Source of the DNA: an uncultured Litoreibacter sp.
GTDB taxonomy: Bacteria > Pseudomonadota > Alphaproteobacteria > Rhodobacterales > Rhodobacteraceae
Assembly: GCA_947494645.1 (NCBI GenBank)
Contig: CANLVO010000001.1
Span: 2,294,001-2,358,000, forward strand
Reading direction: 5' to 3'
DNA: 64,000 bases
The notes below the pieces were generated by a model that saw only the letters and a program-made list of their open reading frames with translations, had not been told where the DNA came from and did no database searches. Below, piece after piece: positions 25,189 through 34,347 of the stretch; position 1 is the stretch's first letter; each line of letters begins with the position of its first letter. Position numbers and translations under genes: made by a program.

Positions 25189-25845
25189 TCAGCGTGCGGT
25201 TGCACGCGCAAAGCGTCGCTCCATCCGGCGGGCCAGCAGCGACAGGGGCCAGCACAGAATGAAGTAAAGAACCGCCACCGTGCTGATCACGAGAAACGGC
25301 TGGAACGTGGCGTTTGAGATGATTTGTCCGGCGCGGGTCAGTTCGGTGAAGCCGATGATCGAGGCCAAGGACGTGCCTTTGATCAACTGCACCAGAAACC
25401 CGGTGGTGGGTGCCACCGCGATACGTGCGGCCTGTGGCAAGATCACGTTGCGCATGCGCACGCCGTAGCTATAGGCCAGCGCATTGGCAGCCTCAGTCTG
25501 GCCGGGCGGCACCGCTTCGATGCAACCTCGCCAAATCTCGCCGAGAAACGCGCTTGCATGCAGGGTCAAAGCGACGCCTGCGGCAATCCACGGGCTGGTA
25601 GGCAGGCCGACAATGTTCAACCCAAAATAGACGATGAACAGCTGCATCAAGAGCGGCGTGCCTTGAAACAACCGGATGAAACCCAGCGCGAGCGCGCGAA
25701 GCACCGGCCGGTCAGAGACCCGCATCAACGCGATGATCAGCCCGCCGATTCCCCCGCCTACAAATGCGATTGCGGACAGGGCGATAGTCCAACGGATCGC
25801 CATCGCGATGAAGATAATTTCGTTGGGGCCAAATTCTCTGATCAT
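25189..25845 (-). CDS. Polar amino-acid-type ABC importer permease
   Basis: A 218-residue inner-membrane protein. FIRLFQGTPLLMQLFIVYFGL near residue 60 and the EAA-type loop EAANALAYSYGVRMRNVILPQAARIAVAP identify the HisM/GlnP family. It pairs with the next upstream permease. The ATG at 25845 lies eight bases after that gene's stop; the longer open frame further upstream on this strand is a shadow of the other permease. Confidence 0.9.
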   Translation of the reverse strand: MIREFGPNEIIFIAMAIRWTIALSAIAFVGGGIGGLIIALMRVSDRPVLRALALGFIRLFQGTPLLMQLFIVYFGLNIVGLPTSPWIAAGVALTLHASAFLGEIWRGCIEAVPPGQTEAANALAYSYGVRMRNVILPQAARIAVAPTTGFLVQLIKGTSLASIIGFTELTRAGQIISNATFQPFLVISTVAVLYFILCWPLSLLARRMERRFARATAR

Positions 25846-25853
25846 GGTGCGAC

Positions 25854-26522
25854 CTACCTGCCGACCGGATAGGCAAAGGCGCTCCGCCCGATGGCCGCAA
25901 AGAGCGCCGAGAAAGCCAGCGACAAAACGAGATAGATCGCGGTCACCACCAGATAGACTTCGAAGCTCGCAAATGTGACCGAGTTCAGATCGTTGCCTGC
26001 AGCCGTCAAATCGGTTGCAGAGATGACTGAAACCACGCTTGAGCCCAGCATCAGGTAGATGAACTGGCTGGTCAGCGCCGGGTAAATCGTGCGCATCGCG
26101 GGCTTGAGAATGACGTAGCGCAGCACCTGCAAGCGGGACAATCCGATGGCCAATGCCGCCTCGATCTGACCACGACTGATCGCCTCGATCCCGGCACGGA
26201 GGATTTCTGTGCCGTACGCTCCGAAATTGACGACCAGCGCCAGCAGAGCAGCCTCGTTGGCCGAAAACCGGACCCCAAGCGCGGGCAACCCAAAGAAAAT
26301 GAAATAGAGCTGAACGAGGAACGGTGTGTTGCGGATGATCTCGATATAGGTGTCGACGATCCAGCGCAGCGGTCGGATACCCGACGTCTTGGCGACTGCC
26401 CCGAACAGGGAGACCACAAGACCGATCACCATCGCCATTGCTGACATCTGAATTGTAAACCATGCGCCCAAGAGCAGCTGGTCGAATGCCGCAAATACCG
26501 GATCGAACTTGAAATCGTACAA
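25854..26522 (-). CDS. Polar amino-acid-type ABC importer permease, first gene of the unit
   Basis: A 222-residue inner-membrane protein with YIEIIRNTPFLVQLYFIFFGLP and the EAA-type loop EAALAIGLSRLQVLRYVILKPAMRTIYPAL. The start is taken as TTG at 26522 because AGGGAGG lies five bases upstream and family members start just before FDPVFA; GTG at 26567 would add 15 residues. Transcription probably starts from the promoter at 26633-26670. Confidence 0.87.
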   Translation of the reverse strand: MYDFKFDPVFAAFDQLLLGAWFTIQMSAMAMVIGLVVSLFGAVAKTSGIRPLRWIVDTYIEIIRNTPFLVQLYFIFFGLPALGVRFSANEAALLALVVNFGAYGTEILRAGIEAISRGQIEAALAIGLSRLQVLRYVILKPAMRTIYPALTSQFIYLMLGSSVVSVISATDLTAAGNDLNSVTFASFEVYLVVTAIYLVLSLAFSALFAAIGRSAFAYPVGR

Positions 26523-26632
26523 CGCACCCTCCCTGGCTTCCGCACGGATCGTGAACCGAGGCTGCACGATCTGGTCGGCTGCGCTTCCTCCGTTACGCAG
26601 CCGTTCGGTCTGGCTCGGGGCCAGTATCTCGT

Positions 26633-26670
26633 AATTGATATATCACAGTATACTTATAGATATTTGTCAA
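26633..26670 (-). promoter_or_regulatory. Promoter/operator of the amino-acid ABC unit, near copy of the tctC promoter
   Basis: Read on the minus strand: TTGACA, a 17-base spacer, TGTGAT as -10, inside TATACTGTGATATATCAATT. It contains the perfect palindrome TGATATATCA. Aligned with 18792-18830 it differs by one single-base gap and a few substitutions, which is far more than two unrelated promoters would share. Confidence 0.75.
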
Positions 26671-27029
26671 CAGATTCCTGTTGAGCCGCGTATACGAGCG
26701 GGTTCAGGAGGAGCTGACAGACCATAAGTAAGGGGGGCGAATTGCCTTTAGGTACACGATCAGCAGGGCCGGTTGCCGAACTTGGAGGGACGGAGGGTGC
26801 TTAGGGCACAGCAAAGGCCGGCGGCAATTCAGGTCGCGATGAAAGAGAAAATTACTTCGACGAATTGGCAACACCTCGGCGACCACAAAGGTGGCGCCTG
26901 AGCCGCTAGATTGGTTGGCCGAAGAGTTGCGTATCAATGCGGTATGGCGTTCCGTCCCCGGATTCGCATCACCATATGGCTCTCTTGGTCTTCCCGTGCG
27001 CTGGGTTTGCGCCCACAAAGCTGCCGCAG
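26671..27029. other. Intergenic stretch with no recognised gene
   Basis: About 360 bases between the ABC promoter and the end of the subtilase gene. Short open frames exist on both strands but none has a ribosome site, coding bias or known motif. No hairpin terminator was recognised after the subtilase gene. Confidence 0.5.
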
Positions 27030-28808
27030 TTAATCAGACGCGCCGTACGATCTACTGATATCTGCCGCGACCATCGGGGCTGCAAAGCTAGTACCCGACA
27101 GACGTGCGATGGAGCCAGTGGTCGTTCCATCCACGCGCATACCGGGGTTATTGTAGGACTCGTCAACTGCTCTGACCTGATCCCCATCTGGCGGGCGAGC
27201 CCCTTGGGGAAAGGCCTTCGCCGAGTAGGATGACAGATCACCACTCCGCTCCAATTCGGCCCCGACCCGTACGATAGATGTGCCATTGGCAAAAGCGGTG
27301 ACAGTGCCTCGTCGTGTCACAGGACAGCGCAGCGAGGGATCATCCTCCATGATCCAACGACCCTCCGCGCTAAACCGTCTATATTTGCGATGGCTCAATC
27401 GCGATTGTCGTCCACCAGAGTCCAACCCGAACAGGCCCTCATCCCGCTGTACAAAGACATCAATTGGCTGAGGGACTTCGGAAATCGTGTTCAGCGACCA
27501 GTCTCCGGCTCTGGCCAATTCCGCAGGCGGCAATCCAACCGTCGGAGGGAACGCGAGCAGCAGCAAGTTGCGCCTTTTGCCGTCGTGCAACCGCTGGTCT
27601 GCATACACCCTGACTTGCGTTCCACATTCAAACGACAGGACCTCATAAGTTCCAAACCGAATGCTTGGGACAATCACATCTTCATTGGTGTGGGGGGACG
27701 TAACAGTCATCAGCTCAGGACAAGTCTTCGTATCCGCGGTATCTGACGCATCCGTCCATATTTCAACAAAGCTAGGCGTTTTGTCGTCCGGGACCAAACG
27801 GAGGGTCACCGAGGACAGGTCCCCTTCTAGCCTGCCCGCAGTTTGCGACTGTCGACCGTTCCCCATGGGAAGCACGAACCTAATCGCTTTGATCCCTGGT
27901 AAGTCGCCCGGGGAAATGTTGGACAGCTTCTCCATCACCGCTTCAAGGATGCCGGAGCCGTCTTTGGGTCCGGCCAACACGCCATAGCTAAGATTGAAGA
28001 CTAGCGGAATTTCTACGTCGCAGAACCGATCTGGAGCAGCAGCTTCCAACTGCCGCGCGAGGCGCTGGGTCTGTTCGAGGCAATAGCATATCCCAAGCAG
28101 CACGAAGAAGGGCAGCAAAGTGCCGGAGGTGTCTTTGACAGCGGCGGGCGGAAAATTGACGCCCATCAGCAGATGTTTGTCACTGACCTTTCCGACGGCA
28201 AGTCCAAGCACGGCGGAGCCATGCGTGGATCGCTGCAGCAGTCTTTGCTGCGTGGGCAACGTGTGGTCAATTGCACCGCACGCGCGATATGCTGTGATCT
28301 CATGCATTTGCTGATCCAGCAAATTCTGGATCTCCGCATGATCCAGTCCGCGACCAATCGGCAGATGAGCCGTATCACCGGGGCCCGGACGCGCATCTTG
28401 CATCCAAATAGAAGCAAATCGGGACAGTCCTTCATTCACCGTTTTTTGGTGCAAGAAGGGCAAACCTTCATCCAGAACGCTCAATACGACTGGCTTGTCT
28501 GGAAGCTGCTCTACAAAAGTGGAAGGCAGGCTGGGATCAGGAGTTTCGCCCTCGGGCAGAGACGCAATCGTGGCATCCGGAAAGAGACCGCCGTATATCT
28601 CCGCTAACTGTTTGTAGTAAGAGAGCGCGTCCAGCATCGACTTGCCCAAAGCCGATCCAGCGGCAGGACCAAGTGCCCGCTTTACGAACGCCGTGAGGTT
28701 AGCAAGGGGGATTGGCGTGGGAGCGTCGGCCTTAAGCCGCAAATTCAGCTCGTGCAAATAGGGAGAGCCGGTGAAGGCCCTGCCCTTCTTGTCCTGTGCG
28801 GCAGTCAT
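27030..28808 (-). CDS. Subtilase-type (S8) serine peptidase, cytoplasmic, divergent
   Basis: A 592-residue protein with a dispersed subtilisin triad: D113 in VVLSVLDEGLPF, H196 in RSTHGSAVLGLAVG and S574 in LSGTSFAAPMVAADISR at the extreme C-terminus. The ~380 residues between H and S are longer than in a plain subtilase and show no recognised inserted domain. There is no signal peptide. The ATG overlaps the upstream PAP2 stop by four bases (ATGA), so the two products are probably made together. Base composition looks less GC-rich than the flanking operons. The peptidase assignment rests on the three motifs; the substrate is unknown. Confidence 0.82.
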   Translation of the reverse strand: MTAAQDKKGRAFTGSPYLHELNLRLKADAPTPIPLANLTAFVKRALGPAAGSALGKSMLDALSYYKQLAEIYGGLFPDATIASLPEGETPDPSLPSTFVEQLPDKPVVLSVLDEGLPFLHQKTVNEGLSRFASIWMQDARPGPGDTAHLPIGRGLDHAEIQNLLDQQMHEITAYRACGAIDHTLPTQQRLLQRSTHGSAVLGLAVGKVSDKHLLMGVNFPPAAVKDTSGTLLPFFVLLGICYCLEQTQRLARQLEAAAPDRFCDVEIPLVFNLSYGVLAGPKDGSGILEAVMEKLSNISPGDLPGIKAIRFVLPMGNGRQSQTAGRLEGDLSSVTLRLVPDDKTPSFVEIWTDASDTADTKTCPELMTVTSPHTNEDVIVPSIRFGTYEVLSFECGTQVRVYADQRLHDGKRRNLLLLAFPPTVGLPPAELARAGDWSLNTISEVPQPIDVFVQRDEGLFGLDSGGRQSRLSHRKYRRFSAEGRWIMEDDPSLRCPVTRRGTVTAFANGTSIVRVGAELERSGDLSSYSAKAFPQGARPPDGDQVRAVDESYNNPGMRVDGTTTGSIARLSGTSFAAPMVAADISRSYGASD

Positions 28809-29932
28809 CCCCAGACGCCTTTCCACTCCGCTTGTGCTTTCCTCCAAAGAGCCGAGAAGTTCTGGGCCGGTTTGGCCTCGAAACTCGCAAGCTTGGAGAG
28901 GGATGGGTCCGAACCGCTAAACATTTTTTCCAGCTCATCGATATGGAAATCGCGTGGCAACCGGTCCCCATCTTTGGTCTCATCATGGTATTTATGGCCA
29001 TTGAACTTGTAGCCAAAGGAGGTGCTGTTGACGTCGACTAACCTGTTGAGGATGTAACGCGCCATGCTTACGCCCAAAGCAGCTCCAGCCGCACTATCAG
29101 ACGGATAATGCACACCCGCCACCGTGCGGTTCACGGCAATTCGGGTTGCAATACGATAGAGCTGGGAATCCTTGTCAGGCACTCTTGTCTGAGTTCCGCC
29201 ATTGCGCAAAGCATCCAACATCGCCGCCACAAGAAATGCCTGTGTGGCGTGCCCGCTTGGAAAAGACCCGTGACTGGGTGTTTGAATGATAGGCTGCAGC
29301 AACGGAGTGAACAGCTCTGGTCGCGGCGCACCAAGGGTTAGCTTCACACGTTGGGCAATGGCTGTCGCGAATTCTACCGCGCCCTCAAGCATCTCTAGAG
29401 TCCAAGTATATGTGCCAGGATGCAGAGGGGTCGCTACCCCGAAGAATGTCAGGATGTCCTCGATCTGAAGATGAATTTCCTCAAGCCGGTCACTACGCAA
29501 ATCAGCATAGGCTGCAACGAGGCTCACATCCTGCTGGAACTCAGACGTTGAGGGGCGTTTGATCTTGAACACGGAACAGGGTTCGGCCTTTTTGTTGAGC
29601 GCATTGACGGTCGCCGTGCCTGATTTGCTTTCCAGAGTTATCCCTTCAGACAGCTCGGACTGGATAACAACTGAGCGCTCCAACGCGCTGAGACGTAAGA
29701 ACCTGTCGGCCTCGCTGAGTGAATTGTCCTTGCCCGGACCACCGGTGACAGAATGCGCGTCCACGACCCCGTCACGCATCGAAATCAGTGCTGAACTTAG
29801 AGTCAGTGAGCTTCCGCCGCCGGCGTGATCTGCATCACCGGCCAAGTCGTAATCGGAACGACCACTTCTGCCGCTCCGTCCGCTGCGCCCGCTTCTACCA
29901 CTCCGTCCACTACGTCCGCTTTCAATCGACAT
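28805..29932 (-). CDS. PAP2/vanadium-haloperoxidase-type phosphatase with N-terminal Ser-Gly-Arg repeat
   Basis: A 375-residue soluble protein. Residues 5-25 are seven SGR triplets, followed by a ~170-residue region of unknown fold. The catalytic domain has all three PAP2 motifs: K197-x6-R204-P205 (KLTLGAPRP), P225-SGH (SHGSFPSGHA) and R269-x5-H275-x3-D279. With no membrane segments it resembles bacterial acid phosphatases and vanadium haloperoxidases rather than lipid phosphatases. No signal peptide is seen. AAGGAA lies upstream of the ATG. It is divergent from a SARP-like regulator and translationally coupled to a subtilase. Confidence 0.82.
   Translation of the reverse strand: MSIESGRSGRSGRSGRSGRSGRSGRSDYDLAGDADHAGGGSSLTLSSALISMRDGVVDAHSVTGGPGKDNSLSEADRFLRLSALERSVVIQSELSEGITLESKSGTATVNALNKKAEPCSVFKIKRPSTSEFQQDVSLVAAYADLRSDRLEEIHLQIEDILTFFGVATPLHPGTYTWTLEMLEGAVEFATAIAQRVKLTLGAPRPELFTPLLQPIIQTPSHGSFPSGHATQAFLVAAMLDALRNGGTQTRVPDKDSQLYRIATRIAVNRTVAGVHYPSDSAAGAALGVSMARYILNRLVDVNSTSFGYKFNGHKYHDETKDGDRLPRDFHIDELEKMFSGSDPSLSKLASFEAKPAQNFSALWRKAQAEWKGVWG
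29858..29920 (-). repeat. Seven Ser-Gly-Arg codon repeats
   Basis: Sixty-three bases encode seven successive SGR triplets. The codons vary (AGC/AGT; GGA/GGT/GGG/GGC; CGT/CGG/AGA/CGC), so the repeat looks conserved at protein level rather than being a fresh DNA slippage product. Confidence 0.9.
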
Positions 29933-30018
29933 TTCTAAAATTCCTTGAAATAGTTAAGCTTTGACGTGGCAACAATTCACCACTTTAATGAGTTATTATT
30001 GACCGAGGTCTGCAGCTT

Positions 30019-31656
30019 GTGAAGAATAAACTTCTCAAAGAGGGCGAAGCTCCGGGACCGATTCTCAATATCGATCTCGTAGGACCCATGCGCGTGACCG
30101 ATGCGAAAGGGCGCGATCTCACTCCCACAGGCAAGAAAAACAGGGGCCTTTTGGCGATTCTTTGTGTTTCGCCGAACCTGAGCTGCTCGCGTGCCAAACT
30201 TCAGGACAAACTCTGGAGCGACCGCAAACATGCGCAAGGTTCCAATAGCCTGAGACAAGCGCTCTCGCACTTACGCCGCCTCCTGAATGAAAACGTTGAA
30301 GTTCTACGCACCAACGAGGACTGGGTTGAGTTGGATGCCGACCGCGTCAAAATCAATCTGGAGCCGCGCGGGATTTATCCCATCAGCCTGCTCCCAGAAT
30401 TTGCCGAAGGCCTCCAGGTCAATGACGCGGAATTCGAAGACTGGATCAGAGATCAAAGAAGCCATTTCGAGCGCCTTTGGCTCGAGAGCATTTCCCAGAA
30501 GAACCGCGTCTCGCCCTACCCTTATCAACGCGACGCGCACCATGTCAGGGCCACGCCGACCCTATTGCTGATCAGCGCACCTGTCTCCGATGACCCGGAT
30601 TTCAAATTCGGTGCCGAGATCATCCTGCGTGACGCGGCGAAACGCGCCAGTTCTTACGGCGACTTCGTCGTGGTGGAAGATGATGAACAATATACGAAGG
30701 CCGAAAATGCGTTGCGGCTGACCTGCTTGTATTCGCGCAGTGCAGAGACAATCGCTGTCCACCTGATGTTGCTTGTCGAAAAATCGAAACGGACGATCTG
30801 GAATCAGACCTTCGAGGTCGATGCGCTAAACCCGTTTGGCACTTCAAGTGATCTATCCGACGCATTGACACTGGGCATCCTGAAATCCGGCAACGCGCTT
30901 CTTGCAGATGAAAGCCTGGCGGCCGACCTGCCTCTGGGTGACATATTCGGGTATTCGCAGGTCGGTCTGTATTCCGCAGATAACTTTCTCAGAAATGCCG
31001 ATAGCGAACGAGAGGTCCCCGCTTTCCTGTCGCTGCGGGCCTATATCCGCCACACGATGATTATGGAGCGTGTCACGGATCACGCGCAAACGGCCCTTGA
31101 AGAGGCGGAGGAAATGGTCAGCAAAGCGCTTGAACGCGCGCCGTATGACCCATTCACCTTGGCAGTCCGCTCGCTCATAAGCGGACTCAACGGCCAGGAC
31201 GAGCTTGCATTGGACTACGCGCGGCGGGCGGTGCAAAGTGACCAAAAGAACGCTTTTGCGCAACACTGCCTATCCGTCGCTCTTTCGTTTTCTGACTTTC
31301 ATCAGGAGGCTGACCATGCTGCTATGTCAGCCCAATCCAGCCGTTTGGCAATCATCAGCCCTGCGATTTACTACCAAAGATGCGCCTACACTGCCTTAGG
31401 CATTGGAAACGAGCGGGAAGCCCTTCGATATGCCAAGATGGCCCACGGTGCCGCCCCCAACTTCCGCCCCGCGCTGAGAATGATCGCAGCGCTCTCATTT
31501 AAAGAACATAAGGAAGACGTTGCACTCAAACATCTTGAGCTGTTGCGATCCGCCGAACCTGACTTCACCTTGGAGTTGATGGGACAGGATGACTATCCAG
31601 TCGACTCTCTCAGAAAAGCCGGCGCGTTGAGCATTGTGACATCGAAGCTGATCTAG
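30019..31656 (+). CDS. SARP/BTAD-like transcriptional regulator with TPR-type C-terminus
   Basis: A 545-residue cytoplasmic protein. Residues ~15-110 form an OmpR/SARP-type winged helix (LTPTGKKNRGLLAILCVSPN, SRAKLQDKLW, NSLRQALSHLRRLL, WVELDADRVKINL). The C-terminal ~200 residues are helical pairs of TPR type (ALEEAEEMVSKALERAPYDP, ALDYARRAVQSDQKNAFAQ, EREALRYAKMAHGAAPNFRPAL). The layout is that of SARP or HilA-like activators. It starts with GTG. It is divergent from the PAP2-subtilase pair with only 86 bases between the starts, making it their likely regulator. The middle region (about 170-330) is unassigned. Confidence 0.8.
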   Translation: MKNKLLKEGEAPGPILNIDLVGPMRVTDAKGRDLTPTGKKNRGLLAILCVSPNLSCSRAKLQDKLWSDRKHAQGSNSLRQALSHLRRLLNENVEVLRTNEDWVELDADRVKINLEPRGIYPISLLPEFAEGLQVNDAEFEDWIRDQRSHFERLWLESISQKNRVSPYPYQRDAHHVRATPTLLLISAPVSDDPDFKFGAEIILRDAAKRASSYGDFVVVEDDEQYTKAENALRLTCLYSRSAETIAVHLMLLVEKSKRTIWNQTFEVDALNPFGTSSDLSDALTLGILKSGNALLADESLAADLPLGDIFGYSQVGLYSADNFLRNADSEREVPAFLSLRAYIRHTMIMERVTDHAQTALEEAEEMVSKALERAPYDPFTLAVRSLISGLNGQDELALDYARRAVQSDQKNAFAQHCLSVALSFSDFHQEADHAAMSAQSSRLAIISPAIYYQRCAYTALGIGNEREALRYAKMAHGAAPNFRPALRMIAALSFKEHKEDVALKHLELLRSAEPDFTLELMGQDDYPVDSLRKAGALSIVTSKLI

Positions 31657-31677
31657 ACTGCTCGGCTTGGACCCTGC

Positions 31678-32904
31678 TCAATAGTTCCATAAGGTACCAT
31701 CCTCAAGGCGCACGATGGGGTGGCTTCCGGGTTTGTATTCGTATCTCTCGGCTTCTGCTTCATCGAAATCGACGCCGAGACCCGGGGCCTCGCTGACATG
31801 TTGCATACCGTTTGCCACGTAATGGTCTGAGGGAAACAGCGTGTCGCATGCGGGAGTGCCAAGCACGAGGTATTCCTGAATACCAAAATTTGGCGCCCAG
31901 AGGTTGAGATGCGCCTGCGCGGCCATCGAGATGGGGGAATGGCTGGGCGCGCCGTGAAAGCCGGTGCGCACATGGTGCTGCCCAGCCAGATCGACGATCC
32001 GGCGGACATGGGTGATCCCGCCTGCATAGGTGACAGCCACCCGAATGAAATCGATCAGCTCTTTTTCGATCAGCTTGTTGCAGTCCCAGATTGAGTTGAA
32101 CACCTCGCCGATGGCGATGGGCGTGGTCGAATGCTGGCGCACCAGTGCGAGCGCGTCCTGATCTTCCGCCGGGGTTGGGTCTTCGAGCCAGAACAGGCCA
32201 ACTTGCTCCACCTCTTTGGCGAAGGCTGCGGCTTCGCGCGGCAAGAGGCGGTGATGGACGTCGTGCAGAATTTTCAGCTCTGGCCCGAACCGGTCACGGA
32301 TCGCGGCCAAGGCCCCCGGCATGAAGCGCATGTATTTCTCGCTGTCCCAGATCTCCGTCTTGGGTCTGATGCCGCTGAAATCGGTAATGAAGGGCTCCGT
32401 GCCGCCTTTTGCATCCGGCGTCGCGTAGCTGGCGGTTGGCATGTCGGGGATGCCGCATTGCACGCGGACCGCTTTGTAACCCTGCTCGATATAGGCGGCG
32501 ACGGAGTCCATCAGATCCTCCAGATCTGCGCCCGTGGCATGGGCGTAGACCAGCGCGCTGTCGCGGCTCTTACCACCTAGCAATTGATAAAGCGGCATGT
32601 TCGCGAGCTTGGCCTTGATGTCCCACAGCGCCATGTCAATCGCCCCGATGGCCGCCATCGCGATGGGACCGCGCCGGAAATAGGCGCCGCGATAGAAGAG
32701 CTGCCAGATGTCTTCACTACGGCGCGGGTCGAGGCCGATCAGGTTGGGGATCAGATAGTCGGTTAGGTATTTGGCAGGCAGCGTTTCGCGGTTGTTCAAC
32801 GTGGCATCACCCAAGCCGTAGACGCCCTGATCTGTCGTGACTTTCAGCGTAACGTAGTTCTTCCCCGGCCCGCCCACAAAGACCTTTGCATCGGTGATTT
32901 TCAT
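31678..32904 (-). CDS. manD: D-mannonate dehydratase-type enolase-superfamily enzyme (ManD/RspA)
   Basis: A 408-residue enzyme of the mandelate racemase subgroup. The opening KITDAKVFVGGPGKNYVTLKV, the RRGPIAMAAIGAIDMALWDIKAK stretch and the metal-ligand motifs HDVHH, LEDPTP and IGEVFN fit the mannonate dehydratase/RspA family, which converts D-mannonate (and sometimes D-gluconate) to 2-keto-3-deoxygluconate. Members differ greatly in efficiency, so the substrate is a prediction. It is in the leftward unit gntR-MATE-manD, next to the alginate operon whose end product is the same 2-keto-3-deoxygluconate. Confidence 0.85.
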   Translation of the reverse strand: MKITDAKVFVGGPGKNYVTLKVTTDQGVYGLGDATLNNRETLPAKYLTDYLIPNLIGLDPRRSEDIWQLFYRGAYFRRGPIAMAAIGAIDMALWDIKAKLANMPLYQLLGGKSRDSALVYAHATGADLEDLMDSVAAYIEQGYKAVRVQCGIPDMPTASYATPDAKGGTEPFITDFSGIRPKTEIWDSEKYMRFMPGALAAIRDRFGPELKILHDVHHRLLPREAAAFAKEVEQVGLFWLEDPTPAEDQDALALVRQHSTTPIAIGEVFNSIWDCNKLIEKELIDFIRVAVTYAGGITHVRRIVDLAGQHHVRTGFHGAPSHSPISMAAQAHLNLWAPNFGIQEYLVLGTPACDTLFPSDHYVANGMQHVSEAPGLGVDFDEAEAERYEYKPGSHPIVRLEDGTLWNY

Positions 32905-32913
32905 CTGTTGCTC

Positions 32914-34287
32914 CTACCCGCTGACATCAGCACGTTTCCAGTTTCCGGTCCACAAACGGCTATGAAACGGCCAGAATTTGAGAATTTCCTCGACCAGAAT
33001 AATCGACAGAACCCAAAACGCCGAGAGATCAAACACGATCACCGCCAGCACGGTGGCCGGGACCCGGAAGAGCCATTGCGACCATAAGAACAGCTTCATC
33101 ACATAGACCGTGTCGCCGCTTGCCCGCAGGGTGTTGCCGCAGATTGCGTTTGTGGCGCGGGGGATCGTGGTCAAGAGCAGGATCGGCAGAAAGGTGAACA
33201 GGGTCGCGCGGGTCTCGGCGGTCAGGTTGGCGTAGAGCGTATCTACCGAGAGGCTCAGCGCGACAAAGACCGCAGCTACGATTGCGGCGGTCACAAACGC
33301 GCCGCGCCAGGCCGCGGAGAGAAAGCGGTCGAGCACCGGCTCGCTTGCACGTTGGCCAAGGAGCTGCGCCACGATGATGCCCGTGGCTTGAGTCCATTGC
33401 ATGGCGATCTGGCCCGCCACCATGTTCCATGGCGTGATCAGTGTCATCGCGGCGAAGTCGTTCAACGCCATGCGGGCGTAGATCATGGTGCAGACATGCG
33501 TCGATAAATTGGCGCTCACAAAGGTCGTGGCGATGGGCAGCGCAAAGCTCAGATGCCGCCGGACCGTGGGGGCCAAGCTGCCCTGCCGCCAGCCCGGAAC
33601 CTGTGCAAGGCCGCGGTCGCCTTGCCAGAGCCGAAAGACGAAATAGGCGACCTGAACGCCGACGCCCAAGGCGCTTCCCATCGCGGCCCCGGCCACGCCG
33701 AAGGCCGGCAGCCCCCAGAGCCCATGGATCAGCACCACACTTGCGCCAATATTGACCGGCACCGACAGGCAGTAGCCATAAAGCGGGATGCGGGTGCGGC
33801 CCGTGCCGTTGAAATAGCTCGACAGACACTGTCCAACCGACTCGAACAGAATGACCAATGTGAAGATCGACAGGTAAGACCACGATTGCGCGGCCACCTC
33901 CGGGCCCGAGGCCAAGGCGTCGATCAACGGGCGCGCGGCGACGAACAAGGTAACGATGCCAAGAAGGCCGATGGCCAGGCTGATGATCAGCCCGGAGGCG
34001 AGCGTGGATTTCAGGTAGACCGGATCATCCGTCCCCGAAGCCTGCGCCGTGCGGATTTGCATCGCGTTTGAAAACGCGAAGATGACGCCGAGGACGATCC
34101 CACCGATGGCTGCGGCCAGTCCCATGGCGGCCAATGAGGCCTCCCCCAAGGACGACACGAGCCAGCCGTCGATGACGATGGTGCCATGCAGAAAGATCGC
34201 CTTGATCGTCATGGGCCATGCCAACCCGAAAACCTGCCGCGCGCCGGGGGACGTCATGGGGGCTGTAGGGGCTGATGATGCGTTCAT
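32914..34287 (-). CDS. MATE-family membrane transporter
   Basis: A 457-residue polytopic inner-membrane protein with about twelve hydrophobic segments in two related halves, as in MATE exporters: QVFGLAWPMTIKAIF near the start, GLAAAIGGIVLGVIFAFSNAMQIRTAQASG, and in the second half TPWNMVAGQIAMQWTQATGIIVAQLLG. MATE proteins export drugs or metabolites by H+ or Na+ antiport. Its place between gntR and manD suggests export or overflow of a sugar-acid compound, but that is inference. The start is uncertain (34287 or 34257). Confidence 0.82.
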   Translation of the reverse strand: MNASSAPTAPMTSPGARQVFGLAWPMTIKAIFLHGTIVIDGWLVSSLGEASLAAMGLAAAIGGIVLGVIFAFSNAMQIRTAQASGTDDPVYLKSTLASGLIISLAIGLLGIVTLFVAARPLIDALASGPEVAAQSWSYLSIFTLVILFESVGQCLSSYFNGTGRTRIPLYGYCLSVPVNIGASVVLIHGLWGLPAFGVAGAAMGSALGVGVQVAYFVFRLWQGDRGLAQVPGWRQGSLAPTVRRHLSFALPIATTFVSANLSTHVCTMIYARMALNDFAAMTLITPWNMVAGQIAMQWTQATGIIVAQLLGQRASEPVLDRFLSAAWRGAFVTAAIVAAVFVALSLSVDTLYANLTAETRATLFTFLPILLLTTIPRATNAICGNTLRASGDTVYVMKLFLWSQWLFRVPATVLAVIVFDLSAFWVLSIILVEEILKFWPFHSRLWTGNWKRADVSG

Positions 34288-34347
34288 GTACCGGCCAGTG
34301 CTTGCAATATGCACCCCCTAGCCGGTCAAGCCGTTGAGCGGGCGGGG

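Noticed and set aside
25846-26463. Long in-frame extension upstream of the 25189-25845 permease
   Set aside because: It reads the other permease in a wrong frame and shows no membrane-protein character.
26704-27018. Open frames in the gap before the subtilase gene
   Set aside because: Short, no motif and no ribosome site on either strand.
29858-29920. CRISPR or tandem DNA repeat
   Set aside because: The unit is nine bases with varied codons inside a gene; there are no spacers.
30019-31656. Adenylate cyclase/guanylate cyclase with TPR repeats
   Set aside because: The N-terminus is a winged helix of SARP type and no cyclase catalytic motif is present.
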